From TA-21 sp035620895 (lineage in GTDB: Archaea > Thermoproteota > Nitrososphaeria > Nitrososphaerales > Nitrososphaeraceae): DNA of 64,000 nt. The stretch covers positions 1 through 64,000 of the forward strand of contig DASPFY010000039.1 in assembly GCA_035620895.1 (NCBI GenBank), read 5' to 3'. The notes beneath the pieces were generated by a model. That model searched no databases and was not told where the DNA came from. It worked only from the letters and a program-made list of their open reading frames with translations. This document shows positions 17,044 through 25,466 of the stretch, piece by piece (position 1 is the first letter of the stretch; the number at the start of each line of letters is the position of its first letter). The position numbers and the translations under genes were made by a program.

Positions 17044-18399
17044 TTGGATCTGAGGAACTGAATTAACAACCTTTATACCAAATAATGCTGAGGCAGGTGT
17101 CGAACATTTCAAGAAAAGAGTTCCACATATTAGTATAAATTTGAGATGAATATCTGATACTGAGTAATATCTTTCTAGATTATTATTTGAATTTAGAATT
17201 AGAAATGAAAGTTCAAATTTACTTTTAATGAATTTACAACAATCATTGATATCAGAAGTACCTGATATGAAACTATCTAATGATTTTGATTCCACCATAG
17301 CGACTATTTTATCCATATTTTCAAGTCCTGAAACTGCTTTATCCACATACTTGTAGAAATTATTTTTTCGTTTTATTCTATCTTGAGTAGACCTTTCTGT
17401 TGAATGGAGTTCATCCATCACGTGTAACTTGTATTTTTGATTTTTCGATTTGTGCATATCTGTCATAACGTCCTTTAATCCAGAATCCAAGAGTAGGGGA
17501 TAACGTCTCATCGAAAAATTATAGAATAAATCGTTCAAAAATAATACTATTATATCACTTGATAAAGTGTCCTCCTTTTCAATAGTTATCAATCCTCTTT
17601 GTGGTAGAGTTCCTCCAATGTAATTGTCAAGATCTTTATATCCTGTTTGCAATAATTGCATAGAATAGGGTGTTTCTTTTCTAATCTTGTCTTTCTTATT
17701 GATCCTAAAGTCCCTCGGATCGTAACTATCAAAACATCGCAATATTCTATCTTTTAGAGTGAAGAAATAGACTGATCTCTTGATTGGAATTCCCCTTAAT
17801 TTTTTGAGAAATAAACTTCGAATTCGTATGCCATCATTAAGTTCATAATTTAATTCTACAACACCGTCCACGATATATTCTAGACTGGATTCTACTGATT
17901 CCTCACTTGTAAAAATCAATTTTGCCTTAGCTCTTTCTCTCCATGTTTGGAGTACTCTTTCATTGTTTAATCGGGCTTCTCTATCCATTAATGAAGCAAC
18001 AGAATCCCAGCTATCAATTATTATCACAGGGTTCTTAACATCCATCAGCTGATTAGTTACCCTTTCAAATAGTGATTCAGGCTCGTCCAAGCGAGCATCT
18101 TCAAAAGCTGAAAGATTTTGTCCCACATCTGGACTGTCAATATCTTTATTTGGGTCTTTAATGAATTTTCGTAGCCATGGATAGTGTTCGAACATTTGTT
18201 TTGGAGAAGATCTGGTAGAAATATAGAAAAAATTGTTTTTCGCTTTTAATGAACGTAGAATACTTAGAGAAAGGGTACTTTTTCCTGTTCCCGATATACC
18301 CTTAACAAGTAAGGAATAGGTATCATTTTTCAGAAATTCTCTAAGTTCTAATGGAATATCATGAAGGCTATGATTAGTTCTGTTCACTATATTGACCAT
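17026..18399 (-). CDS. KaiC/GvpD-like RecA-fold ATPase
   Basis: The N-terminal 230 residues form a RecA/KaiC-type ATPase: Walker A 'GISGTGKST' (34-42), 'FFYISTRSS' as the switch strand, Walker B 'PVIIIDSWDS' (near 125), and a basic 'LKKLRGI' motif typical of GvpD/KaiC-like proteins. The C-terminal half has no Walker motif but a similar start ('GYKDLDNYIGGTLPQRGLITIEK'), so it may be a degenerate second RecA domain. GvpD is an archaeal regulator; other relatives act in signalling. No partner kinase or gas-vesicle gene is present. Neighbouring TFB and helix-turn-helix genes make a regulatory role plausible. Confidence 0.75.
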   Translation of the reverse strand: MVNIVNRTNHSLHDIPLELREFLKNDTYSLLVKGISGTGKSTLSLSILRSLKAKNNFFYISTRSSPKQMFEHYPWLRKFIKDPNKDIDSPDVGQNLSAFEDARLDEPESLFERVTNQLMDVKNPVIIIDSWDSVASLMDREARLNNERVLQTWRERAKAKLIFTSEESVESSLEYIVDGVVELNYELNDGIRIRSLFLKKLRGIPIKRSVYFFTLKDRILRCFDSYDPRDFRINKKDKIRKETPYSMQLLQTGYKDLDNYIGGTLPQRGLITIEKEDTLSSDIIVLFLNDLFYNFSMRRYPLLLDSGLKDVMTDMHKSKNQKYKLHVMDELHSTERSTQDRIKRKNNFYKYVDKAVSGLENMDKIVAMVESKSLDSFISGTSDINDCCKFIKSKFELSFLILNSNNNLERYYSVSDIHLKFILICGTLFLKCSTPASALFGIKVVNSVPQIQLDHVL

Positions 18400-18660
18400 A
18401 TCTGTTCTTCATCGATTTGACATTACTCCCACTTATAGATATTTAATAAATGTCCTAGATTCTTATTCTTGATTCTTACACATTTATCGATATTGTATCA
18501 AGATAGGATTAATCTCACGATCTCTATTGACCAATAGAATTTACGCAAGAGAATTTATTTTGATTTTTCTAATACATTTTTTCTTGTATTTTTATCTATT
18601 TTGTTTAATTCCTCTAAATTGTTCATATGAATCCAAAATATGAGTTTTGGTAGCGGCCGC

Positions 18661-18681
18661 AATACTTTAAAATAAAGTATT
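18661..18681. promoter_or_regulatory. Perfect 9-bp inverted repeat overlapping the aminopeptidase promoter
   Basis: AATACTTTA (18661-18669), spacer AAA, TAAAGTATT (18673-18681). It ends 15 bases before the ATG at 18697 and contains the only TATA-like sequence of this promoter, so a protein bound here would block TBP. The design (9-10 bp arms, three-base spacer, close to the start) matches the one before the RibL-like gene, but the sequences differ. Confidence 0.6.
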
Positions 18682-18696
18682 CTTCTGATTTTGAAC

Positions 18697-20187
18697 ATGG
18701 TAATGATTGAAGCTGAAAATAATATTTCTTCATTGAAAACTCAACTATTGGTGAATTATGTCTTTACAGATCATGTTTCATCCTTGTCGCTTTCAGAAAT
18801 TACCGCTGATTTTGATCCTATAATAAGAGAGATTGTTGAAACGAGAGAATTTACAGCCAAGGAGGGATCAATATGTGTCATCCACAATACTGTGGGGTCT
18901 AATATTAAGCGAGTTTTACTTTTAGGAATGGGAGATAAGAAAAATTTAGATCCTGAAAAAACCAGGAATTTGACCGGTAAAGTAGTCAATAAATCAAAAG
19001 AATTATCCATAAACGAATTCGTACTAGTTCCTTTCATGGAGATGGATAAAGATCACTTATCGGCTATAGTAGAGGGAGTCAAATTATCGGACTATTCGTT
19101 TAATAACTATAAGAAGAATGAAGATGGCACTGATCTAAATCAAGTAAGGATCTTGATAGGAAAGGATCTAGATACTAATCAAAATGCTATCAGATACTCC
19201 TCAGTGTTATCTGATGCAGTGATATTCACCCGCGATATTAGTAATTTGCCACCAAATGACTGTTCACCAAAAGTTCTTGCAAATTTCTCAGAGAAACTAT
19301 CAGAAAATAAGAAAACCAAGGTAAGAGTGATTGAGAAGGAGGAGATGGAATCCTACGGATTTGGAGGTATCCTGGCTGTAGGTAAAGGAAGTTCTAGCTC
19401 TCCTAAACTAATAGTAATAGAGTATTGTGGTTCAATAAAAAATGACAAGCCAATTGTAATTGTTGGTAAGGCTGTTACGTTTGACACTGGAGGAATTTCG
19501 ATCAAGCCTTCTGAAAAAATGGAGGAGATGAAGTATGACAAATGTGGAGGATGCAATGTAATTGGTATAATGAAAGCTGTATCTGATCTCAATTTTGATA
19601 TAAATGTAATTGGTATAATACCAGCTGTAGAGAACATGCCGTCAGGTACCTCATACAGACCTGGCGATATAATCAGGATGTATAACAGTAAAACTGTAGA
19701 AGTTCTAAACACTGATGCAGAAGGTAGAATAATTCTGGGAGATGCACTTGCTTTTGCAGTTAAAACCTTTGCACCCAGAGCGATAATCGACATGGCAACC
19801 TTAACAGGAGCGGCGATAATAGCCCTTGGTTCAAATGTAGCAGCACTAGTAGGAAACAATAAAGAATTGGTAACAAAAATTCTTGAGTATTCCAACCAAA
19901 CTGGTGAGAAAATTTGGGAACTTCCACTATTTGAGGATTACAAAGAACAGTTGAGAAGCTCTAATGCAGACATGAAAAATATTGGAGGAAGAGGAGCGGG
20001 AGCTATTACTGCTGCGGCATTTTTATCCAACTTCGTTGAGGATACTCCTTGGGTACATTTGGACATTGCTGGAACAGCCTGGAACCAGGAGGGAACCAAG
20101 GAGAAAACATATAATCCGAAAGGAGCTACTGGTTTTGGTATCAGAACAATTATCAAATATATTGCGAACCACAATGCACTTCAATAA
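18697..20187 (+). CDS. pepA: Leucyl aminopeptidase (M17 family)
   Basis: Cytosolic dizinc exopeptidase, normally a homohexamer, removing N-terminal residues from peptides. The macrodomain-like N-terminal part (1-170) is followed by the catalytic domain with metal and catalytic residues in 'GKAVTFDTGGISIKPS', 'MKYDKCGG' and 'NTDAEGRIILGDAL'. About 496 residues, the full family length. The start is ATG 18697 or 18703; a TTG at 18691 is less likely. In this window it is downstream of proteolysis in concept with the proteasome beta gene but not linked to it. Confidence 0.95.
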   Translation: MVMIEAENNISSLKTQLLVNYVFTDHVSSLSLSEITADFDPIIREIVETREFTAKEGSICVIHNTVGSNIKRVLLLGMGDKKNLDPEKTRNLTGKVVNKSKELSINEFVLVPFMEMDKDHLSAIVEGVKLSDYSFNNYKKNEDGTDLNQVRILIGKDLDTNQNAIRYSSVLSDAVIFTRDISNLPPNDCSPKVLANFSEKLSENKKTKVRVIEKEEMESYGFGGILAVGKGSSSSPKLIVIEYCGSIKNDKPIVIVGKAVTFDTGGISIKPSEKMEEMKYDKCGGCNVIGIMKAVSDLNFDINVIGIIPAVENMPSGTSYRPGDIIRMYNSKTVEVLNTDAEGRIILGDALAFAVKTFAPRAIIDMATLTGAAIIALGSNVAALVGNNKELVTKILEYSNQTGEKIWELPLFEDYKEQLRSSNADMKNIGGRGAGAITAAAFLSNFVEDTPWVHLDIAGTAWNQEGTKEKTYNPKGATGFGIRTIIKYIANHNALQ

Positions 20188-20219
20188 TGAATACAAAAGA
20201 TACATTGTAACTAGCAATT

Positions 20220-20804
20220 ATGATATCCTTGCCAATTCTTCAAATTAAGGAAATAATTGATCTATTGGGCTTGGATGATATAAAATGTAGAATTGGACGA
20301 TATGATTGTGACATACCACAACAATACAGACCGTATTTCGAAAAATGGTTGGGTAATAGAGACGGCTTTATCCGGATGCTATCAGGGAGTATAGATTATG
20401 TTGGTTCAGAAGATGTTGTAAGAATGGGACCTTTTCATAATATCTATTGTCTTGTTCAAAATCAGTACTTAATTGAAAACGAACTTAATCATCAAAATCT
20501 TTTGAATTCAAAACTCTGGTATAGTTTGAATGATGGGGTCGTGGATGAAGCAGGTTGGAGCGGGAGCATTTTAGCATCCAGATTGACTAAAGACCAGCAC
20601 AATAGTAATTTCTTATTTCAGAGCTTAAAATCAGAGGTCACGAGAACTGTTTCAGTTCGTGTAGTTAACATGGCTTGCTTAATTGAGTGTAGAGTTTGGC
20701 ATCCAAGGGAATTTGTTTTTCTTTATGAATTTCTTGATAATATAGCCATGAACATACAAGATTTGCTTTCGGAAGTGCATGTTGGAGAAAATATGACCCG
20801 CTAA
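20220..20804 (+). CDS. Conserved-looking hypothetical protein
   Basis: A 194-residue soluble protein, 32 bases after pepA in the same direction and so possibly co-transcribed. It has no signal peptide or membrane helix. It is rich in aromatic and acidic residues, with segments such as 'RMGPFHNIYCLVQNQ' and 'LIECRVWHPREFVFLYEFLDN', the latter suggesting an amphipathic helix at the C terminus. Codon use and composition resemble the neighbours. No catalytic motif or named family is recognised. Confidence 0.65.
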   Translation: MISLPILQIKEIIDLLGLDDIKCRIGRYDCDIPQQYRPYFEKWLGNRDGFIRMLSGSIDYVGSEDVVRMGPFHNIYCLVQNQYLIENELNHQNLLNSKLWYSLNDGVVDEAGWSGSILASRLTKDQHNSNFLFQSLKSEVTRTVSVRVVNMACLIECRVWHPREFVFLYEFLDNIAMNIQDLLSEVHVGENMTR

Positions 20805-20845
20805 ACAGCATTTGGTAAGACAGATCGGAATGCCATGATTTTAAA

Positions 20846-20963
20846 ATACCAGCACTGCTGCTTCCCAACCACTCACGTAGATCAGTAACACAGCAGCGAT
20901 AACAGGTTTGACTTCCGGGTTCGGAATGGGACCGGGTCGCACCCTATTACTATGGCCGGCTTG
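20846..20963 (-). rRNA. rrf: 5S ribosomal RNA
   Basis: The complement contains the universal 5S core 'CCCATTCCGAACCCGGAAG' (loop C region). The terminal helix closes as GCCGGC with GCTGGT (20955-20960 and 20848-20853), and a loop E/helix IV region 'GTGAGTGGTTGGGAAGCAGC' follows. The length of about 118 nt is normal. The exact ends are within two or three bases. No 16S, 23S or tRNA gene is adjacent, so 5S is transcribed separately, as known for Nitrososphaeria. Confidence 0.93.
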
Positions 20964-20984
20964 ATCATGTAAAGCAATAGGGGA

Positions 20985-20992
20985 TAATTTAA
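20985..20992 (-). promoter_or_regulatory. Probable TATA box of the 5S rRNA gene
   Basis: On the complement the sequence reads TTAAATTA, about 22-29 bases upstream of the 5S 5' end, matching the archaeal core promoter position. It indicates that the 5S gene has its own promoter. Confidence 0.5.
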
Positions 20993-21175
20993 TGTTGCCT
21001 TACTTATGCTACATAATATGATTAAATGATGCCCAAATGTGCTTAGCTTTCTATCAAAATTAAAGGTCAATAACATAGAATGTTATTTCGGTATCATTGT
21101 TAGGTTTAAGATTGATAATGACCGCCACATTGATTCCATCATCGTGCCACCAATCCCTAATCATAATTTTCACTG

Positions 21176-21961
21176 CTATCTTTTGTTTCGGAATTCTAAC
21201 ATTCTATCATAAATTACTGATTGAGCCGAATCGAGATTTTGCTCAAAATCCACAATAATCATTTGATCATCAGAATCATCATTGAAACGAATGATGGTAT
21301 AGATATGATTCTTCTTCCACAAAGCACCGACTATAGCAAGTGGAACGAAAATTAGGCCAAGAGCAACTACTCTCAAGATCGAAATTCTCCTTTCAGTTAT
21401 GTTTTCAATGTTTTTCATAGACCTATATGGGATAACTAGTTTGGGACTGTCAACCTCTATTCTTTCTTCATAAAAGTACATTTTAGTACCCGAAGGACTG
21501 GGATATGCTTTGTGACCGCCCATATATTTAACATAATAAAAATATGGATTATCTTGCGTATGCGGTCTATGTTTCTCTCCTCCCCTGTTTGTCTGACACC
21601 TTGGGTCATTACAGTACGGATATACCTCACTATTATCAAATGACCTCTGAGTGGTTGTTTCTTTTGGAATGATATTCTCATTGTGTGCTTCGTGTCTGTC
21701 TCCATTCCGGTTCCTCTGACACTTTGGGTCATTACAATAATTTTCGCCCAAGTAGATATTCGCTAGTTTTTCAGATATTACGTGTGCCTTATGTCTCTCT
21801 CCACTCCGGTTCCTCTGACACCTTGGGTCATTACAGTATGGATCACCCATCTTAAATCTCTCAATAACCTGATACTTTTTAGTATTTCTAGAAATATAAC
21901 CCCCCATTACAAAAATAAGCAAATAAGTAATAAAATAGCAGTATCCAATATATTGCGGCAT
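21176..21961 (-). CDS. Membrane protein with three CX4CX8HX2H repeats and a PH-like C-terminal domain
   Basis: From ATG 21961 the protein has about 261 residues. It carries three copies of a 19-residue knuckle, 'YCNDPRCQRNRSGERHKAH' and variants (with coordinates from the TTG two codons upstream: C45/C50/H59/H62, C78/C83/H92/H95, C119/C124/H133/H136). Each has Cys-x4-Cys-x8-His-x2-His, a spacing suited to one zinc. After residue 145 follows a beta-rich segment interrupted by a hydrophobic hairpin ('VVALGLIFVPLAIVGALW'), like the PH-like/GRAM-like domains of membrane proteins. A shorter start at ATG 21850 ('MGDPYCNDP') would remove an N-terminal hydrophobic stretch. It diverges from ABCE1. I do not recognise the repeat as a named family. 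Confidence 0.75.
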   Translation of the reverse strand: MPQYIGYCYFITYLLIFVMGGYISRNTKKYQVIERFKMGDPYCNDPRCQRNRSGERHKAHVISEKLANIYLGENYCNDPKCQRNRNGDRHEAHNENIIPKETTTQRSFDNSEVYPYCNDPRCQTNRGGEKHRPHTQDNPYFYYVKYMGGHKAYPSPSGTKMYFYEERIEVDSPKLVIPYRSMKNIENITERRISILRVVALGLIFVPLAIVGALWKKNHIYTIIRFNDDSDDQMIIVDFEQNLDSAQSVIYDRMLEFRNKR

Positions 21962-22006
21962 CAACAATTATAATATATTCTCTCATAAGTAATAGTAAAG
22001 TTACAA

Positions 22007-23803
22007 ATGAACTCTAATTCTACTCACAGAGTAGCAGTGTTGGACGAAGAACTCTGTCAACCAAAGAAATGTGGATTGGAATGTATAGTATATTGTCCCG
22101 TCAACAAAACAGGCGGAGAATGCATTATTCAAAGACCTGAAGATGGGAAAGCGGTAATTTCTGAAGAATTATGTAATGGGTGCGGAATCTGCATTAAGAA
22201 GTGCCCATTTGATGCAATAGTAATTGTCAACTTGGCAAAAGAAATTGGAGATCACAAAGTACATCAATATGGTATAAATTCTTTCAGACTTTATCACATT
22301 CCTTTACTAAAAAAAGGTTCAGTAGTAGGACTTTTGGGGAGAAATGGAATAGGCAAGTCCACGCTATTGAATATTTTGTCTGGAAATATTAAGCCAAATT
22401 TAGGTAATTATGACTCTGAGTTAGAATGGGATGATATAATAAAGAATTTTCAAGGAACAGAGTTGAAGCCTCATTTTGAAAAAATTTCCTCCGGTAATTT
22501 ACGCACGTCAATCAAACCTCAAATGGTTCAATTAATTCCTAAGGCCTTTAAGGGAACAGTGCAAGAGATTTTGAAAAAGTATGATGAAAGAGGTATGATC
22601 GATTTGGTAATTGATCAACTATCACTCAATAAGTCACTTGATCGCTCACTCTCGGAACTGAGTGGTGGAGAATTACAAAGATTGGCAGTTGCGATAGCCG
22701 CGAATAAGGATGCAGACTATTATTTCTTTGATGAACCTTCATCGTATAACGATATTTATCAGCGTCTAGCAGTTGCGAGAACCATAAAGCAACTTGCAAG
22801 CGACGGCAAAAGTGTAATGGTAGTAGAACATGACCTGACTCTACTTGACTATCTTTCAGACTTTATTCATATCTTGTATGGAGAACCAAGCGCGTATGGA
22901 ATCGTTGCGCCAATACAAGGTACTCGAGTTGGCATAAACTCCTTTTTGGATGGTTTTATTCCAGCAGAAAATATTAGATTTAGAGAAAAATCATTCAAGT
23001 TCGATGGTTCAAATAAAAATGAGGAATTAATAGTTGACAAACCACTGACAAAGTTTTCTGATTTAACAAAGTCATTTACTTCCTTCAAGCTAAATGTTTC
23101 TCATGGAGAGATAAGAGAAGGAGAAATAGTAGGCCTAGTAGGAGCTAATGCATTGGGAAAGACCACATTTATGAAAATGATAGCAGGTATAGAAAAAGCA
23201 GATAGTGGAGAAATAGATATTCAGGCGAGTTTATCATACAAACCACAATATTTGCAAAATGACTATGATGGTAACATTGAATCCCTCCTGAATGTTGCCT
23301 ATCAAGGACCGATTGAAGGTTCTACGATGGAACAGCAGATCGTGCTACCAATGGGTATCAAAAAACTTTATGACAAGAGAGTAGATACGTTGAGTGGTGG
23401 AGAGCTGCAAAAAGTTGCCGTTTGTTGTTCTCTCATAAGACCGGCAGATATCTATGCTTTGGATGAACCTGCTGCATTCTTAGATGTGGAGGATAGGATT
23501 AATATCGCAAAATTTCTTCACAGATTTGTAAAATCTCAAGGAAAATCCGCAATAATTGTTGATCATGATATGCAATTAGTAGATCTGGTCGCCGATTCAC
23601 TGATTATCTTTTCTGGAAATCCAGGAGAACAAGGATTTGCAGGTTCCCCAATAAAGAAAGATATTGGAATGAATAAGTTTCTTGAGAACTTGTCCATAAC
23701 GTACAGACGTGATGAAAATACAGGGCGACCAAGAATAAATAAATTGGGTGGAAGATTGGACAGGGCTCAAAAAAATTCCGGAGATTACTACAAGAGGACT
23801 TGA
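22007..23803 (+). CDS. abcE1: Ribosome recycling ATPase ABCE1 (RNase L inhibitor homologue)
   Basis: Splits post-termination ribosomes with aRF1 or Pelota. The 598 residues show the whole layout: an N-terminal ferredoxin domain with eight cluster cysteines ('CQPKKCGLECIVYCP' and 'CNGCGICIKKCP'), first ATPase with Walker A 'GRNGIGKST' and signature 'LSGGELQRLA', a hinge near 320, then second ATPase with Walker A 'GANALGKTT' and signature 'LSGGELQKVA'. Both Walker B Glu residues and H-loop His residues are present. It is followed 15 bases later by the Trm5-like gene, so translation factors are grouped. Confidence 0.97.
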   Translation: MNSNSTHRVAVLDEELCQPKKCGLECIVYCPVNKTGGECIIQRPEDGKAVISEELCNGCGICIKKCPFDAIVIVNLAKEIGDHKVHQYGINSFRLYHIPLLKKGSVVGLLGRNGIGKSTLLNILSGNIKPNLGNYDSELEWDDIIKNFQGTELKPHFEKISSGNLRTSIKPQMVQLIPKAFKGTVQEILKKYDERGMIDLVIDQLSLNKSLDRSLSELSGGELQRLAVAIAANKDADYYFFDEPSSYNDIYQRLAVARTIKQLASDGKSVMVVEHDLTLLDYLSDFIHILYGEPSAYGIVAPIQGTRVGINSFLDGFIPAENIRFREKSFKFDGSNKNEELIVDKPLTKFSDLTKSFTSFKLNVSHGEIREGEIVGLVGANALGKTTFMKMIAGIEKADSGEIDIQASLSYKPQYLQNDYDGNIESLLNVAYQGPIEGSTMEQQIVLPMGIKKLYDKRVDTLSGGELQKVAVCCSLIRPADIYALDEPAAFLDVEDRINIAKFLHRFVKSQGKSAIIVDHDMQLVDLVADSLIIFSGNPGEQGFAGSPIKKDIGMNKFLENLSITYRRDENTGRPRINKLGGRLDRAQKNSGDYYKRT

Positions 23804-23818
23804 TGTATTAATCAAAAA

Positions 23819-24661
23819 ATGACAAAAATGTTAAAAGAAGTATTGCAAGAAAAACTTGATATTACAGAACTCGAAAAGCTGTCTTCTTCATTTGATATTA
23901 TAGGCACTATTGCAATAATCAAAATTCCAGAAACGCTATCCTCAAAAAAGAAATTGATTGCAGATACATTGATTGAAGAAATTAAGCCAGTAAAAACAGT
24001 ATTCTGTCAAGTATCAGCAATTGAAGGAGATTATAGACTGCGGAAGTTGGAATTTATATCTGGCGAAAATACGCCAATTACCATTTATAGGGAACATGGA
24101 TGTACCTTTAAAGTAGATGTAATCAATACTTACTTTTCGCCAAGATTATCGACTGAACGATTGAGGATTTCGAAATTGATTGCACCGAATGAAGTGATTG
24201 TAAATATGTTTGGAGGTGTGGGAACGTTTTCGATCATAATATCACATAGTAACAAGTCGTCTAAAATTTATTCTATAGATTCAAATCCTATAGCTCATGA
24301 TATATGCAGACAGAATATTGAGATAAATAAATTGACTGGTAAGGTTATTCCTATTCTTGGTGACGCTAAGGAGGAAATATACAACAAACTTAGAGGGATT
24401 GCCAACCGGGTATTAATGCCCTTACCAGAAAAAGCACGAGATTTTGTAGATGCTGCAGTAGGTTCACTTGCAAATAGCAAAGGTATTGTACACTATTTTT
24501 CTCATGTGGGAGCAGATAATAAGAAAAATGCCATACAGAGTGGAATCAAGGATACTTCAGAATCATTTAGTAACTTTAACCACATGATTAGAAATATTAG
24601 AGTCGTAAGAGAGGTAGGACCTCGATTTTATCAAATCGTCTCTGATGTAGAAATAATTTAG
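23819..24661 (+). CDS. trm5: Trm5-like tRNA (guanine37-N1) methyltransferase
   Basis: Methylates G37 next to the anticodon to prevent frameshifting. The 280 residues contain the N-terminal Trm5 body, then a Rossmann fold: motif I 'VIVNMFGGVGTFSI', acidic strand 'KIYSIDSNPIAHDICRQN', and 'NRVLMPLPEKARDFVDAA', which takes the place of the NPPY-type motif as in archaeal Trm5. It is shorter than Trm5b types with the D1 domain. It is co-directional with abcE1. Wyosine-pathway Taw2 or Taw22 is a related alternative. Note that tRNA-Leu(TAA) in this window has G37. Confidence 0.88.
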   Translation: MTKMLKEVLQEKLDITELEKLSSSFDIIGTIAIIKIPETLSSKKKLIADTLIEEIKPVKTVFCQVSAIEGDYRLRKLEFISGENTPITIYREHGCTFKVDVINTYFSPRLSTERLRISKLIAPNEVIVNMFGGVGTFSIIISHSNKSSKIYSIDSNPIAHDICRQNIEINKLTGKVIPILGDAKEEIYNKLRGIANRVLMPLPEKARDFVDAAVGSLANSKGIVHYFSHVGADNKKNAIQSGIKDTSESFSNFNHMIRNIRVVREVGPRFYQIVSDVEII

Positions 24662-24668
24662 TTAAAGC

Positions 24669-24866
24669 TCATTTATCTGGGGGTGCAGAAGCCATTGTGT
24701 AACCCATCCAAACGAGCACGGTCATGAGAATTCCTACAATGATTATTAATGTCGACTTTATCACAAGAATATCCAAATGTGTAAATAACAACAAATACGA
24801 AAAAAATATGAAAAATATTGATGGAACTACGAGCAATATTAGTCCAATTATCTTGTTCTGTTTCAT
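24669..24866 (-). CDS. Small two-helix membrane protein
   Basis: A 65-residue protein with two hydrophobic helices (about 7-28 and 34-58) joined by a short turn, a Lys-containing N terminus and the C-terminal tail 'MASAPPDK'. The 3' end converges on the Trm5-like gene with a gap of seven bases. It has no catalytic motif. It lies after the acetyltransferase gene in the same direction and could be its last operon member. Function unknown. Confidence 0.65.
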   Translation of the reverse strand: MKQNKIIGLILLVVPSIFFIFFSYLLLFTHLDILVIKSTLIIIVGILMTVLVWMGYTMASAPPDK

Positions 24867-24894
24867 AATACTGGTTGCACCCGACTTATCCCAC

Positions 24895-25464
24895 TCATGA
24901 TAATTCTAATGCCATCAAGTAGGCATCTTCCCCATCTCTATAGTAAGATTTCAGCCTTGATCTCACCTTAAAATTTAGTTTTTCATACATTTTTATTGCT
25001 GCAGAATTGCTAACCCTTACTTCCAGATAGACCTCTTCTGTTCGTCTTGACACAAGTCCATTTATTGCTTCTTCCATAAGGATGGTGCCAATCCTCTTCC
25101 CTCGATGTTCTTCTAGTATGGCAATGGAAACTACATGCCCCTTTTTTACAAAACCTAATTTTCTAAAATTCGAAAATCCAAATTCAATCTTGCACATTAC
25201 ATATCCGATGATTTTTTCACCAATTTCTGCAACAATAAATGATTCAGGTAATTCTTTAAGAATTGATTCAAAAAAATATTCAGTATAATGTTCGGGGAGT
25301 GAGCTCAAATTAATCTCTATTACCGAATGTAGATTCTCTGGACCGCATCTGTAGAAGACACAATCTCCATTTTTGCGTAAACAGCTCTGCAAATTATCAA
25401 ATAAATGATCTTTAATTATTTTAACTTTGGGTTTCCATGAAACATAGTTTGTACTAATTGTCAA
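24895..25464 (-). CDS. rimI: GNAT N-acetyltransferase (RimI/Ard1-like)
   Basis: Transfers acetyl from acetyl-CoA to protein N termini, like archaeal Ard1/Nat. The 189 residues include an archaeal N-terminal extension, then 'LPESFIVAEIGEKIIGYVMC', 'GHVVSIAILEEHRGKRIGTILME' with the R/Q-x-x-G-x-G/A acetyl-CoA loop, and the C-terminal 'YLEVRVSNSAAIKMYEKLNFKV' pattern. The start is a TTG only two bases after the stop of the LarA-like gene, so translation is probably coupled to it. Confidence 0.9.
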   Translation of the reverse strand: MTISTNYVSWKPKVKIIKDHLFDNLQSCLRKNGDCVFYRCGPENLHSVIEINLSSLPEHYTEYFFESILKELPESFIVAEIGEKIIGYVMCKIEFGFSNFRKLGFVKKGHVVSIAILEEHRGKRIGTILMEEAINGLVSRRTEEVYLEVRVSNSAAIKMYEKLNFKVRSRLKSYYRDGEDAYLMALELS

Positions 25465-25466
25465 AT

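Noticed and set aside
18653..18660. NotI site GCGGCCGC in AT-rich DNA, a possible vector or cloning junction
   Set aside because: Sequence on both sides is in keeping with the genome, and the adjacent palindrome and promoter are continuous with the pepA gene.
20882..21076. 64-codon minus-strand frame over the 5S gene
   Set aside because: It lies inside and upstream of the clear 5S rRNA structure and is a by-product of it.
21590..21840. The three similar DNA blocks as a CRISPR-like array
   Set aside because: The units are coding, unequal in spacing (about 100-120 bases), and explained by repeated zinc-knuckle protein units.
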